From Kryptolebias marmoratus (taxonomy: Eukaryota; Chordata; Actinopteri; Cyprinodontiformes; Rivulidae): a stretch of 64,000 bases of DNA. Positions 27,851 to 40,900 of the stretch are shown piece after piece (the stretch's first letter is position 1; the number at the start of each line of letters is the position of its first letter). Under the pieces are notes generated by a model, which saw only the letters and a program-made list of their open reading frames with translations, did no database searches and was not told the origin of the DNA. The translations under genes and the position numbers were made by a program. The stretch spans positions 14,523,088-14,587,087 of the forward strand of contig NC_051430.1 in NCBI RefSeq assembly GCF_001649575.2. Direction: 5' to 3'.

Positions 27851-30194
27851 AAATGTTTGGTGTTTTGGCTGCAGCTCAACTCTGAGCGCTGACTAAAGCC
27901 ATTAACTATGATAGTCATCTTTTTACACTCTGTAGATACAAAAGGAAAAGAAAATAAATAAGATTCCACACAGGTCATACTGAAATATTGACTTACTACT
28001 CCACAAACATCATTATTTATTGATTTAACAAACGCCACCTAAACCCTGACCACTTGTTTCTGCCTGCTCACCGGTCTTTGTCAACTCATGATGTTTTTGA
28101 TTATTTTATATTTACCTTTTATAAAATACTATATTTACCTTCTTTCACTATGGTGCGTTTTGGTCAGAATCTAATGAAGAACGTATTTATTAAAAAACAC
28201 CCGCCAGTTTCTGTGTATGTCTGTTTTTACTTTCATGTATGTCACACGTACTGAGTCGATCACATGGATATCTTTGCCGTCCTCGGTGTTCGTTTGACGG
28301 TGTCAGTCTACCTGCCTCCGTTGGACTCATTTAACTCGTGCTCAAAGTGACGACAAAACCAGGATTTCTGTTACGATAGCGAGTTAGAATTGTTGCTGCG
28401 TTGTTACCTGAAACTGAAGGCTTTATGCTTCGGGGGGGTAATGTGAACAAAGGTCACAGTGTTTGTGAAGCCTCCTTTTGTTGGACGTGGGACCGTCCTG
28501 TTGAAAGTGACGGGGGTTTCTGTGAGCAAGATGTGGCGTCTCTTCTTGCTCGATTCTTTACCCTCGACGAGAAAACTGTTGTAGCAAGCTGCGCATGCCT
28601 CTGTGTGTTCCTCTAAAGAACTGTAGCCAGAGAACACCTCCTCTCCATTTCTTTAATTTTCCGTTGTTTTGCTGTCTTTGCTGTCTTTGTCTTTGTATCA
28701 CCCCGTTCCAAACGCTCAGGTCCCCGTTTACACGTGGACGATCTCCTGGAGCCGATTGGGAAAAAGTTTCACTGCACTGACGTATTCCCTGAAGGCGGTG
28801 TAGTTTCCATGCTAGGTCAGTCAGTAGCTGACGCTGGGGTCTTGGTGTTTCAACGACACGTGCACGCGCCCTGACGGGAAGTCTCTTGAGCACCAAGGCG
28901 AGTTCCATCCAAACAGATGTTTGTTTGGACCGACAGCGGGGTTAGACTTGCCGCTACATGTTGAAAAGGGTGAGCAGCAGGAGCAGCGCTCCGCTATCCG
29001 CCAGTGATACAGTTGTTGATCTACTCGCACAAGAAAAGCAAAAAGTGTTGAGTGCTGCCGTCCATAGTCGCACCCATGCCGAGCGTTTCCCACTCTGAGA
29101 CCTGGGTTCAAAAAGTTTTGGCGTCAGAGGCTCCCATTGCTGTTGTCGTGTAGATGAACAGCTGAATCCCAACAGAAATGTTCCAGTTTTACTTTAAAAC
29201 AGGGCCTGAGTGCATCAAGTCCTCCCCTCCACCTCTGATTTCCAAACCTCCCCTTCTTCATGTCTCCTCCTGTGGTTTTCTGGGTCATTCTCCAGCATCG
29301 CTCCCGTCGATCATCACCGGAGCTACTGCTCAGCTTTTTCTCCGTGGCATTTTAAACTTCATTTTATTATGTTGGAAATTAGACTTAATAAGACGTGAAA
29401 CATGACCTAAATTTGTCTTATCTGACCAAAAAAGGTTAAAGCTAGATGAGCAGTTTTTTTTTCTGAAAAGAGGTCATTCTCTGCAAGCTGCATATGTGTT
29501 AGAAGGAGTAGCCTCCAGAGCTTTTTCACATAAGATGATCAGAGTCTGGAACTCTGTCTGAAGGCGGCTGAACGCCGGCTGTATTGGTTTTCGTTGTCAC
29601 AAATAACAAAACTTTCAGTCACAGGTAAAAAGTAAAAAAGTACACCACTGCATTTGTCAAACCCGGAACTACTTCCAATTAAACCTGGCGTTTTAGATGA
29701 AGTAATATTGATTATATAATCTGGTTTTACTGGACGGTGTCATCGTGCCACGGTCTGAAGTTGTCTGCGAGGCCTTCATTAAAATCCTCCCAACGCCTCT
29801 GTGCCTGGCAGGGAGCTTTAAAAGATCGCTACATTATTTAAAAAGGAAATCACTCCGCTATGAGTAAAATCAGCCTTCACAGAGTGGAGATTTAATGAAC
29901 TAGGCCTGACGGTTTTGGAGGATGAGCCACCGTGAAAACTAAATGCAGATTTTATTAGGAAGTTTCCAAGAACCCCTCGGTTTCATCCCAGCATCTGCAG
30001 ATAACCCCAGCAGCTGGTGCTGGTGTAGGGTGTAGGTTTAAGTCCCGCCTTTGATGTCCAACAACCACAGTCTACCTAATTATTTACTGCTCATAAAAAC
30101 ACCAGGTCTTTTGCTTTAATGTGCTCTTGAAATCTAAATTAAAACTAGATTTATTGAGGAACATGCTGGTTAGTTCCTCAGACCATTTGACCAA

Positions 30195-30230
30195 CTTTAA
30201 AGCATGGCGGTGGTAGTATTATGAGACATT
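30195..30230 (+). mobile_element. Tc1 transposase fragment
   Basis: AAGCATGGCGGTGGTAGTAT encodes KHGGGSIM, the conserved Tc1-transposase segment. Flanking sequence has decayed, so only this piece is supported. Confidence 0.5.
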
Positions 30231-30591
30231 TTCACACATATGCATCAGACTTTTTGAAGAATATTTGAATAAAAAGATTTTTTCCCCCCTTTTTAAAGAT
30301 CTTTTTAGACACGTGCAATCAATGCAAAGTGGCTTAGGATGAGTTTTCGCAACAAAAATTGCTTCTGAGCTTCATTACATTTATTACCAAGCAGATAAAT
30401 GAAAACGGGAATAAGGAGCATCTAAAATGTGAGGAGTTTTTCCAGTGAGAATAATCCTGGATACGTAAGATTCATGATCCTGCTCAGTAAGGTAGAACTA
30501 ACATGTTAGCGGAGCTGTGTCGCGTATTTAGTCTGAATTCAGTGAAATGTAGGTGGTCTGCCAAATCAAAGATCATTTACAAGATGCACAC

Positions 30592-30993
30592 TTAAAACCG
30601 CTGGGTTGTTTTGGTAACTCAGTTGCAGGGTTGGTTTGACCCTGTAAAGTGGTTGGGTCAGAGATGAGCCGTGCCATTCTTTACAGTCTGCTACTGGAAG
30701 AAGATGATTAACCTGCTTACTTTGGTTAATAGCTTTAGTCTGCGCAGGAAACGACGAGTTTGGTTTCCTAAAAAAAACAAAACAATATTATTTGGTGCTA
30801 GCTACCTGAGTGTCGGCTAGATAGGGTCAACCCAGATGTTTGTTAGTATACAATCCACCAAATTAGTCATTTTAACCCAATTTTGGGCTAGAAAACTCAA
30901 CACAGTGATAATCCAACTGTGCTGAGGTAGAACTACCCAGGGTTCCAAATCTGACCCACTGGGTTGTTTTTAACCCAGCAGTTTTTACAAGGT
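30592..30993. mobile_element. Short element with CTGGGTT inverted ends
   Basis: The left end reads TTAAAACCGCTGGGTTGTTT. The right end reads CTGGGTTGTTTTTAACCCAG then CAGTTTTTACAAGG, which in reverse complement gives GTAAAAACTGCTGGGTT, similar to the left end. There is no coding capacity. It looks like a fish MITE; boundaries are approximate. Confidence 0.5.
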
Positions 30994-31368
30994 TGCCATG
31001 CAGCCAGTCTGCACGCTGTTGCATATCTGCTCAGCTTCTCTCGCGACAGAAGCCTCTCAGATGCTCGGTAATCTGTCAGCCATGAATTCTGGGTTGTCCT
31101 TTGACTTGTCATTATTAACAGTTTAGCAACCTTAGTGTCTAATTTTCACCCTGCTATTCATCACACCCCAGATGTTTCAGTCCTTTCTACGGTTTCTCTT
31201 TGGTTTGTTGCCAGCCCTTCCCGGCGCTGCCTCTGCTTGTTACCATGTGTCCAGACCCGCAGACGGCCCCGGGCTCCCTGTTACATACCTGCTGTAACCC
31301 TGTGAACCTGCATTCTACTGCTTCACAGCTCTCTGTGTGCGAGTGTGTGTTATTTGCAACCAACGCCC

Positions 31369-31438
31369 NNNNNNNNNNNNNNNNNNNNNNNNNNNNNNNN
31401 NNNNNNNNNNNNNNNNNNNNNNNNNNNNNNNNNNNNNN
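31369..31438. other. Assembly gap (70 N)
   Basis: A run of N between unique sequence and a T run, inside the presumed first intron of acsl5-like. Confidence 1.
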
Positions 31439-33229
31439 TTTTTTTTTTAGTCTGCTGTTTCTGTTCATATCACTTCACTTGTTGCATGAAAGGCACATCT
31501 GTTCCAGTGTTCGAAATGAGAGTTTGATCCTCCAGAACTCACAGGTTTTTTGTTTTTTTTCTCCTCTCTGGCACAGACTGAAGGAGCATTTGTTTCCTTC
31601 ACTATAATGTTTGTCTTTTTGTTTTTGTGTGTGTGTGTGTCTCCAGTCTTGAGGGGAGTAAAAAGCCGGGAGCACTATGGTCTTTGTCTGCGCCTCGACA
31701 GTGGCCATGATGAAAGAGAATGAGAGATGAGGGGAGGGTTGGCGGGGTGACACAGAAAAAGGGGCCGCAGGAAGCTTCCTCTTCAGCAGACTCATTTTTT
31801 GCTGCCACATTTCATAAAGCCGCTCTGTTTTCAGTTTAGCGAGGAAGCTGAAGGGGATGAGCAACTGCTTTGCTGCTTCAGCAGGTGTAAAGTGGCAACT
31901 AAACACATAAATTACTACTTAAAGGAGATTATAAATTTGCCATGCAGGGAAACTGTAATAAAAAAAAGAAAAGAAAGGGGCTGGGGGAGATGTCATTCGT
32001 CTCTCCCCCTCCTCGCCTGGTGGGGGGAGAAAGTAGGTGAGAGGTTGAGGGGTGCTCAAGGAGGGGAGTTGACGTGGGAATGCAGTGATTTATTAGATGA
32101 GATGAATTCCCCTCTGGTGAAACGTGGTGATTTGCTACGCAGAGGGTATAATTAACAGTTTTAGTGTAGAAAAAAAATGTTGCAGAAAGTTTGAGACGGA
32201 TGTGTTTGTACACAAGGGATCAAACTCAAGTTGCATCTTTTCTGTCATAATCGATAAGTTTTCACATGAACAGTGACATATGGGTGGGAATTAATGTTGC
32301 AGCAGCGGAGTGATCATGTTTTCGCCCATGTCTGTGTGTGTGCACGCATTTGCTGTACTGTGGAAAAAAGGAAAAAATGTCATTGAATATTCATCTACAG
32401 CCAGAGTCACCCCGATTTCAGCATTATCCAATACAAACATGGCTCTAACTCTGTCAGTTTTACACACATTGAGCTAAAGTCTGTGTGGTATTACCTGAAA
32501 GTCATCCCCATGATGCACTCTGAGCACATCTGGTGAGATCTCAAAGTACTGCATGTGATTGTGTCACAGATGAGGTTCGACCAAAACAGCCACAGGTCCA
32601 TCCCTTCTTAGCATCAGATGGTTTAAATTTAAAATCAGCCAAATGCCTTCCTTTCGGGGAATGCTAGTCCTTTAATAACTGAGGCTGGTCATCCTGTCAC
32701 CCCACCCTGCCAGCCTCCCCTCACCTCTCCACTCGCCCTGGAACCTTTCACCATGACTGGAAGTAACCCCGGCCCCTGTCACCGTTGAGCCAATCGTTAT
32801 TACTTCCTGATGTCTCTCCACTAACCCTTCATGAGCCCCAGCCTTTTCTTCTGCTCCTTTTTTTTTTTTTTTGTAATTTTATTTTTTCTTTTTAAACTCT
32901 GCCAAGTTTCTGTGCTTCAGCCTTCTCGGCAGCAGACTGTTCAGGCGAGACTCTGTGGACACTTTCAGAATGATTTCAGATAATTGGTTGTCGGTGTTGG
33001 TTAACAAAATGAAAGTGGAGTTAAGCACTACACACAGGGAACAGTTTTTGGTAAGAAGGAAAGTTTCTGGTTGTGTCCAGCACAAGTTTGACTTGAATAA
33101 ACCCCAACAGGAAACCTCATCTTCTCTTTGTGACTCATGAGGAACATTTGGAGTCAAAATTCATTTTCTGCATTCAGATAAATTCTCTCATTTCTAAAAG
33201 GGAACATTTTAAATCTTAAAGTTAAAAAT

Positions 33230-33660
33230 GTGCTCAAACTAAAGAAGAATGCGTATTGCCTGTCGCATCTCATGCAAGAGTCTTAAACAAACTGGTTGAC
33301 TCCAAAAGTCGGAGATCCACGTCTAATGATCACATTTTAAGAGTTTCATTAAAATCTGTCCAGTGGCTCATGACATACGTTGATAACAGACAAACAGGGC
33401 GGCTCCAACAGTTAAAGCCAAAGTTTTAAGTACAGATCCTGCCCAGTGTGTAGCACTTGGAGTATAAAGGTGACTCTCAGCTACTATCATGCCAGATTTC
33501 AGCTCAGTATCTGTAAAACTGGCAGAGTTATAGCCATTTTTGTGTCGATTAGCTGTGGCGACCATTTTGAATTGCATTAATTGTAAAAGTTCATCGGTTT
33601 CACTAAATTCAGTCCAGTGGATATTTTGCTAACAGACAGACATGCACAGACGCAGGCGAA
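33230..33660. repeat. Dispersed repeat, copy 2
   Basis: Shares CATGCAAGAGTCTTAAAC with the copy near 37570 (one mismatch) and ends in the same AACAGACAGACA-type tail. It is inverted relative to copies 1 and 4. Confidence 0.6.
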
Positions 33661-34309
33661 AGCATTTTTAGCCTTCCATGATGGGGGATAATTATTAATT
33701 GGTCATCTGATAACAGAACTAAATTGGGGCGTGTCTGATTCCGTTTCCTTTCGGTCGTGTGTCCCTGCAGCCCTGCAGCCCCGCAGCATCACTGATTCAC
33801 TCAGCTGGAAGTTTCCTCCTTGTGTTTAATTGTTTTGGACCTTGATAGTGAACCTTTGGAATCAGTCTGTTTACACTAGAGTTACTTTTCAACCGAATTA
33901 GATTTTGACATTTTGATCAATTTCTTCAGTTCATCTGAAACTTGGTGCAAACTAAGCAATGTCATAACTGAAAACATAGGAACCGTTAGACTAAATAAAA
34001 AAGAAATCTATGGCTTAAAGTTATGATTTAAGAATCTCTAACTGAGTTAACTTGATTAACTTACAAAGTGGAAAAAGACACAATAATAAAAACAAAAGAA
34101 AGGCAATAATTTTAGAGTCAAAAGGCTTTTTTAAATAAGTAAATGAAACAAAAGTAAATTCCAGATCCCCTCGTGTTGTTAGTTATATGTTTGTTGCTTC
34201 CTGCATGTTTTTTTTTTTTAACTCAGCGGACCTAAACGTCTATTTTAGGCACCATCTAATTTTCCCATTTTTCCTCAGAGCGTGTCCTTGTTCTGTTTTC
34301 TTCTCAGTT

Positions 34310-37300
34310 ATGCAGTTCCAGGAGTGGTTGCGGTCACTTTACTCCCACGCAGGACTTAAAGCGTCTGAATCGGAGGACCCGTGGACCCTCCTGCCGTCCT
34401 TGCTCTCCTCCTCCTCTCTGCTGGGTTTGGGGGCCCTGGCCTCCTTCACCGTGTACTGGTTGATGACCCGCCCTCAGCCCACCCGCCCCCCCTGCGACCT
34501 GCGAGCTCAGTCCGTCGCCGTCGACGTGAGTTGCATCGCGGTCGGCTCCGGCGCCGGAGGATTCCGAAGCGCGCTTAAGCGTCAGTAAGGACCTTGTTTT
34601 GTTTTGCAGGGCGATCAGAGCTGCAGGCGGTCCGCTCTGCTCAAAGATGACACTCTGATGGAGTTCTACCACGACGACATCAGGACGGTGTACGACATGT
34701 TCCAGAGAGGGCTGAAGGTCTCAGGTGAAGAACGTATTACCTAATCTTATTTAAGTCGAATGCCAGTGAGCGCAGTTAAACTTCTAAATCTTAAAAGAAC
34801 AATGTCACAAACAAGGATAGATTTTAACTGACACGATTGTCTCCTTCAGGAAATGGTCCATGTCTTGGCTTCAGAAAGCCAGGTCAGCCCTACGAATGGA
34901 TCTCTTACCTCGAGGTTTGACAAACGATTCCTCCATTACGGTGTCCCTGTTGGGTGATACGTTTTCCTTAACTGAGCATGTCTGATCCTCAGGTGACTCA
35001 GCAGGCAGAGTGGATGGGCAGTGGCATAATTGCTAAAAGCCACCAGAAATACATTGGAGTGTTTTCACCGAACAGACCTGAGGTATAAACTCGTCGCCAC
35101 ACGTAGATTTTTAGTTTCGGCGGTTCAGAGGCATCAGTAAACCAGTGAATGGCATCTAACTCCCTTTATGGGAAATGAACTTTTGATTCGTGGTAACATG
35201 TCCGCATGATGCAATAAAGGCTAGAAGACCTGATTGAAACAGTTCCCTCAGTAACAGCAGAGTGTCAGTAACAGTCTCAGAGACATGGGTTCAGATTGGT
35301 GAATGTGTAAACAAAACAAACCTGCAGAATTATTGCTGCTACTTTTGTGATTCAGAAACAAATGCATTAAAACAGCATTGGCACAAAAGGTTATTTTATG
35401 GGGGGTAAAAACAAGTGATTTAAAGTCCATGTTGTTCTCTAAATAAACTCTAAAGTTTATTTAGTAGAATATAAGAGTAAAACATGATCTGAAAACTAGA
35501 TAAATACACCCTCAGGAGTGTGTTAACACAGTGCCAAGGTGGAAAACCCATCAGCAGCACACACACAGTTTTATAAAGTCTTTACCCCAAAACTGAAACC
35601 ATCTTTCTTCTATGGAAAAAAATGCAAGCAACACCTGCCAGTTTTCCTAGAAAATTCCTGATTCTGTAGATAAACGTCCCAGACTCTGCACACCTCCTGT
35701 AACGTTTTAATCGTAAATATTGTGGCTGCACAATCTGAAAAAGGCTGAACAAGTGTCGTTTGTTTTGAACAAGTTGCTGCAAGAACGTTTCTCCTGTTGG
35801 TGAGGAACACAGCAGCACGGCGGATTAAAGTTTAATCTGAAGAAATGAAAAAATCATCTGGAGTGATGGTTTTTGAGTAGATGAGACCCAATTCCCAGGC
35901 CATAACGGACCGTACCTTTTTTTTATTTTTTATTTTTTTGATAAGAATCTTATCTCAGTATTTTCAGCACAACTACCTTTTACGCACAGTCAAGCACGGT
36001 GGTGGAGGTTCGATGATTTGGGCCTGTTTTTCCCCACCTGTACGACCCAGCACCTGGGCTACAAGACAGAAATAGTGGTTTAGCGTGCACACACACACAA
36101 AAAAAGACTGACTTCTTAACATTTCGTAAATTGTTGACCTCTTTGTAGAGGTTTATCTCCATGGCAACAGATGCAGGAAGCCCATCCTTCTCTGGAGCAG
36201 GTTTGGCTTTCAAGATAAGGAAATTACATATCTAAAACGCCTCATGCCAACCGGTTAGTCTCCTCAGAAAGAAATAATCACAGAATATTTCTAGACACAA
36301 AAAAACCCACGGAATTAATTAATCGTCCATTTAAAACAAGTTTCATCTGATGCAACAAGAGTGAAACACCCTCAGGTGTCTCATACACCTGCAGCATACT
36401 GATTTAATGAACTGCACAGCTGTAGAATAACAGACCCATTCATGGTTTTATGATAATAAAACTCTGAAATGGTCAAACCTTTGAATTTACACATGAGCAC
36501 GAGCCTAGTTTTGGTAAAAAGTTGTGTGTATTTTATTTTTTTAAATCACAACTCTAAATTACATTCCTTTCCTTACTGAAAATCCTCTTAAAATGTTTGA
36601 TTTAACTCCTCGTCATTTGCTCGTCCTAATGAAAGTTTCCTTTAATCACGAGTTTGGATGGAGAGATGAGTTTCAGGAGCTCTAATAAACTCCTGTAATA
36701 GAAGTTTAATATTTTATCGTGCACACATCACCTTAACGCCTAATGAATTACAACCCTCGTCCTTACAGCTCAATATTGTCCTTTTCTAATAGATTTTGAT
36801 TGAATCTTTGTTTGTCCTTCCTGAGAGTGTGTTTGTCCTTTTATTCATATTGAGAACAAGGTGCAGTACAGCGTTTAATCTCAGTTTTATTAAATATATC
36901 CACCAGGCAAGTCTTTTTTTCTGTAGCTCCTGTGTTGACTGGTCTAATGAGAGGCTGAGAGCTCTGATGGAGCAGAAAATTATCTTTTTCTATTTATTTA
37001 TTTCCAATCTGCATCTTGAGGACAGTCTATTTAGAACATAGCTTTTGTTTAGTAAATGAGAAATGAGTGGCAGAGCAGAATATTGTGCCTAAACATTTCT
37101 TTTCCCCTCATCTACCTGCGAGCGAAGGTGCCGTGCGTCTAACTGTGCTGCTTTGTCTCCCTCTGCTGGCGACAGTGGATCATCTCGGAGATGGCCTGCT
37201 ACACCTACTCCTTGGTTCTGGTGCCGCTGTATGACACACTGGGCATGGAGGCGATGGTCCACATCCTCAACCTTGGTGAGAAGACCCGCGTGTAGAAAAA

Positions 37301-37908
37301 GAAACAACAAAGCATCAGCCAACGTCTCACATCACGGCTTTATAGGAATATTGATTCGGAGACAGAGCGTCACAGAAAATGTATGTTTGAAATTTCGAGG
37401 AAGAGAACGTTAAATGTTCCCGAACAATGTGAGAAAGTGTGTGTTTGGTAGTAGTGTCAGAAGTCATTTGACGATTGGCTAAATGCCAAACAATAATAAT
37501 GTAAAATACTTGTTTTTCTTGGCTGTTTCCGTAACAAAATGAAAGTATGCGTTCTGCTTGCTGCCCTTCATGCCAGAGTCTTAAACTAAAATCCTCTCAT
37601 GCTGAGAAGAAGATGGTCAAACCTTGTAAACGACCTTGTGCGCTGTCTCATGTGTAACGGTGAGATCTGGTGAGAGGTGTTTTAGCACTCCAAGAATATC
37701 GGGCAGATGAGTCAGCTAGTACCACTCCAAACTACAGCTGAATGTATATAATAATAATATAATAATATGTAAGACCAGCCGAGTTAGAGACATTTTGAAT
37801 TGGACAGACTTCAAAGGTTAATCAGTTGTAGATGTACATCCAATGATTTCTTCCTGAGTTTCATTCATATCCATCCAGAGATCTTTTGCTAATGTTACAG
37901 ACAGGCAA

Positions 37909-37944
<36 letters not shown>

Positions 37945-40900
37945 GCTAAAACATTACCAGGCCCTTAGCCTTCTGCTGCCGGTGAAAATGAAAAATGACA
38001 AACTGAGAAGATGAACAGAAACTTCTTTGGTGATCACAGATGTTTGAAACATACCAAGACGGGTTTTTAAAAAAAAATATTATTCTTTTAAGGAGAAAAG
38101 GACTTTAAAGGATTACTCATTTTGATTCATGGAAAAATCTAAAGCAGTAATGTAAAACAAAAGGTTCGCTTTAACCTTTGAGAGACAGATGAAACAGTAG
38201 AAGCTGACTTTAATGGACATTACAACACGGGTTACTTCTGAAAGTACCGCTAACTGAAAAGTGTTGAATTTTGATGTTACTTCACGTTTTAGCTATTAGT
38301 AAGCAGGTATCCCTGCTTGATGACATTTATTTACACATTTTGTGTGTGTGTGTGTGTTTAGCTGAGATAACCCTGGTGATCTGTGACAAAGAGGAGAGGG
38401 CGGCACCTTTGCTCGAGTGCAAAGAGAAAGGCACGACTCCCAAGATCTCCTGCCTGGTTCTCTTCAACGACTTCAGCCAAGACTTTGCGGAGCGGGCGAA
38501 GCAGTGCGGGGTGGAGGTTCTGAGACGGGACCAGCTCCTGGTGAGTGGGAGGAATCCCAGTCCTTTTTCAATGCGCCCGCCTTTAATCGAACGTCCCGGT
38601 TGCGAGGTACGAACTGACGCGAGCGCTCGTCTTCTTTGTGCACGTTCCCAGGAGCTGGGCAAGCAGAACCTCAGGGAGCCTGAGGTGAGTTTTTCTTCTC
38701 TCGTCTCTCAGCTGCGGCGTCACCGCATCAAACCGACTCGTGTAAACAGCTGATCTCCCTCTAAGTGCTCGCCTGACAGCCCTGTCTCATAAGATGTCAT
38801 TAACACTCACTTGTAAACAGGACTTGGACACAGAGTGGAGGAAGCTGCAAGTCATATATTTTCTTTTCTTTTTTTTTTTTTTTTTTTTTTGTGCTGTGTG
38901 TTGTAGCCGCCCCAGCCTCAGGATCTGGCAGTGGTTTGCTTCACCAGTGGAACCACAGGTACGTCTGATCTCAGAAGCCCCCCCCCCATAATTATACCTC
39001 TCTAACATCATTAGAGAAACGTCCTTCAGTGCCCACTAACAACCTCTCTTTATGGTGCCACTGGAGGTTCCTTTTGCTGTGCAGGCCACTGCAATAATCT
39101 CTTGTTTATTTATCCAGGGAAGCCCAAGGGAGCCATGATCACCCACGGCAACATCGCCTCCAATACTTCCTCTGTCATTAAGATCCTGGAGGTCTGTCTA
39201 AACTTCCACCTCCTTGTCTAATTGAGAACAGCCTCGCAGCTAGCATCACTTCCCATCTGCTTGTTTGTCAAACCTGCCACCCCACCCCCCTCCCCGCCCC
39301 GCTGTGTTTAATGGTATGATTAATTGGATGTTTGATCGCCCCTGTCGCTGCGAGGTACTTTAACTAATTGCCCCTGTCTAAAGATTGTGCTGTCTAACCG
39401 CTGTTGGAAAAGCCATACAGCATGTTTGATTGCCCGTGAGGCTCCGCTCGGCGCCGCTGCCTGAATGTAATCTCTCCCCTGTGCTTTTGCTCACTTCGTG
39501 TCTCGTTTTCCCTGGCAGGGTTCGTTTGTGATCACTCACGAGGACGTGTCAATCTCGTACCTGCCGCTTGCCCACATGTTTGAGAGGATGATTCAGGTTG
39601 TAGTTCCCCTTCACGTTTTCCCTTTTTTCTTTTTTCCTTAAGTGAGCCTTTTGCCTGCAAACCTTACAAGAAAATAAATCAATCGATTTCTATCGCAGCT
39701 CACAATGTACTGCTTTGGAGCCCGGGTAGGATTCTTCCAGGGGGACATTTCTCTTCTGATGGACGACATTAAAACCCTCAAACCCACCCTCTTACCTGTG
39801 GTGCCTCGAATTCTCAATCGCATCTATGACAAGGTCAGTGAAGCATTTAGACTTTGATTTCCTAATTGACCCGTAGAAGCCTGCTTGTCTTTTTTAAATA
39901 ATATTTCCTTAAAGATCCAGGGTTCGGTGACCTCCCCGTTTCAACGGGCTCTGCTTAACTACGCTGTGAGGAGGAAACAGGCGGAGCTCCGCCGGGGAAT
40001 CGTGCGGAACAACAGTCTATGGGACAAACTGGTTTTCAGGAAAATTCAGGTCAGTAGCTGGAGGCTCCTTTGCTGTATAAGTGCTATAATCATCACCTGC
40101 TGAAGACATCTGTACGTCCATCTGTTACTATAATATCATGAACCGCCAGTTGAATTTTAACAAAACTTGCAAAAAGTCATCATTGGATGAACCTTGACAA
40201 CTAAATAACTTTTGGAGTCAACCTAATTTAAGATGGCTGCCACAGGTAATCAACCCAAGCCCACACAAAAATGGCTTTAACTTACAGCTACTGAGCTCAC
40301 ATTTGAGGCGGTAGTAGCCAAGAGTCATCCTTAAAACATATGCTAAGAGCTAACACATCTTGCAGGATCTTGCAGTGACATCAAACCTTTTCACCAAACT
40401 GCATATAATGTCACTCATTTACTTATTTAGCGGGTGATATGCATTCCTTCAAGGAATCCTAGGGCTTTAACTATTCACTCAGAAGCTTAAATAATCCAGA
40501 ATGCAAACACAACCCATCAGCACTCTGATTCAGATTCATCCGGTTTTTATCGAGACAATCAATTTAAAGTCACCTGATGTTTTATTTAATATCCCGACTT
40601 TCCAGTGAACCTCTTGAAGATCATTAGTATTTTATTTTGCCAAAACATTTTTGAATTTCAGCCCCAGCCACCTGTGTTTTCGCTTAAAGAACATTGTTGG
40701 TCTTTATGCTACAGCTGCACGTGTAAACAAGCAGCCTCGCAAATAGCAACAAATCTGAATCTGCTCAGGAGAGGCACAATTGTTCCAACTATTGATGCCA
40801 ACTTCACTCGCAGCATATTGGCCCTGTGGGAGTGTATCAGAGAGGCTTTCACACATGATGCTAAAAACTGAAACCGTTTTGGCTCTCCGCGTGTGCTCAG

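Larger units (their letters stand above)
26704..34307. other. Long intron or intergenic stretch with repeat remnants
   Basis: No protein-coding exon is recognised between the probable first exon and the first coding exon of acsl5-like. The stretch holds copies of a dispersed repeat, a Tc1 fragment, a short inverted-repeat element and an assembly gap, listed separately. An unrecognised GC-richer segment lies at about 28700-28910. Confidence 0.5.

Noticed and set aside
35881..36075. 64-codon plus-strand open frame as a host gene
   Set aside because: It carries the Tc1 transposase block TVKHGGGG and is a transposon fragment.
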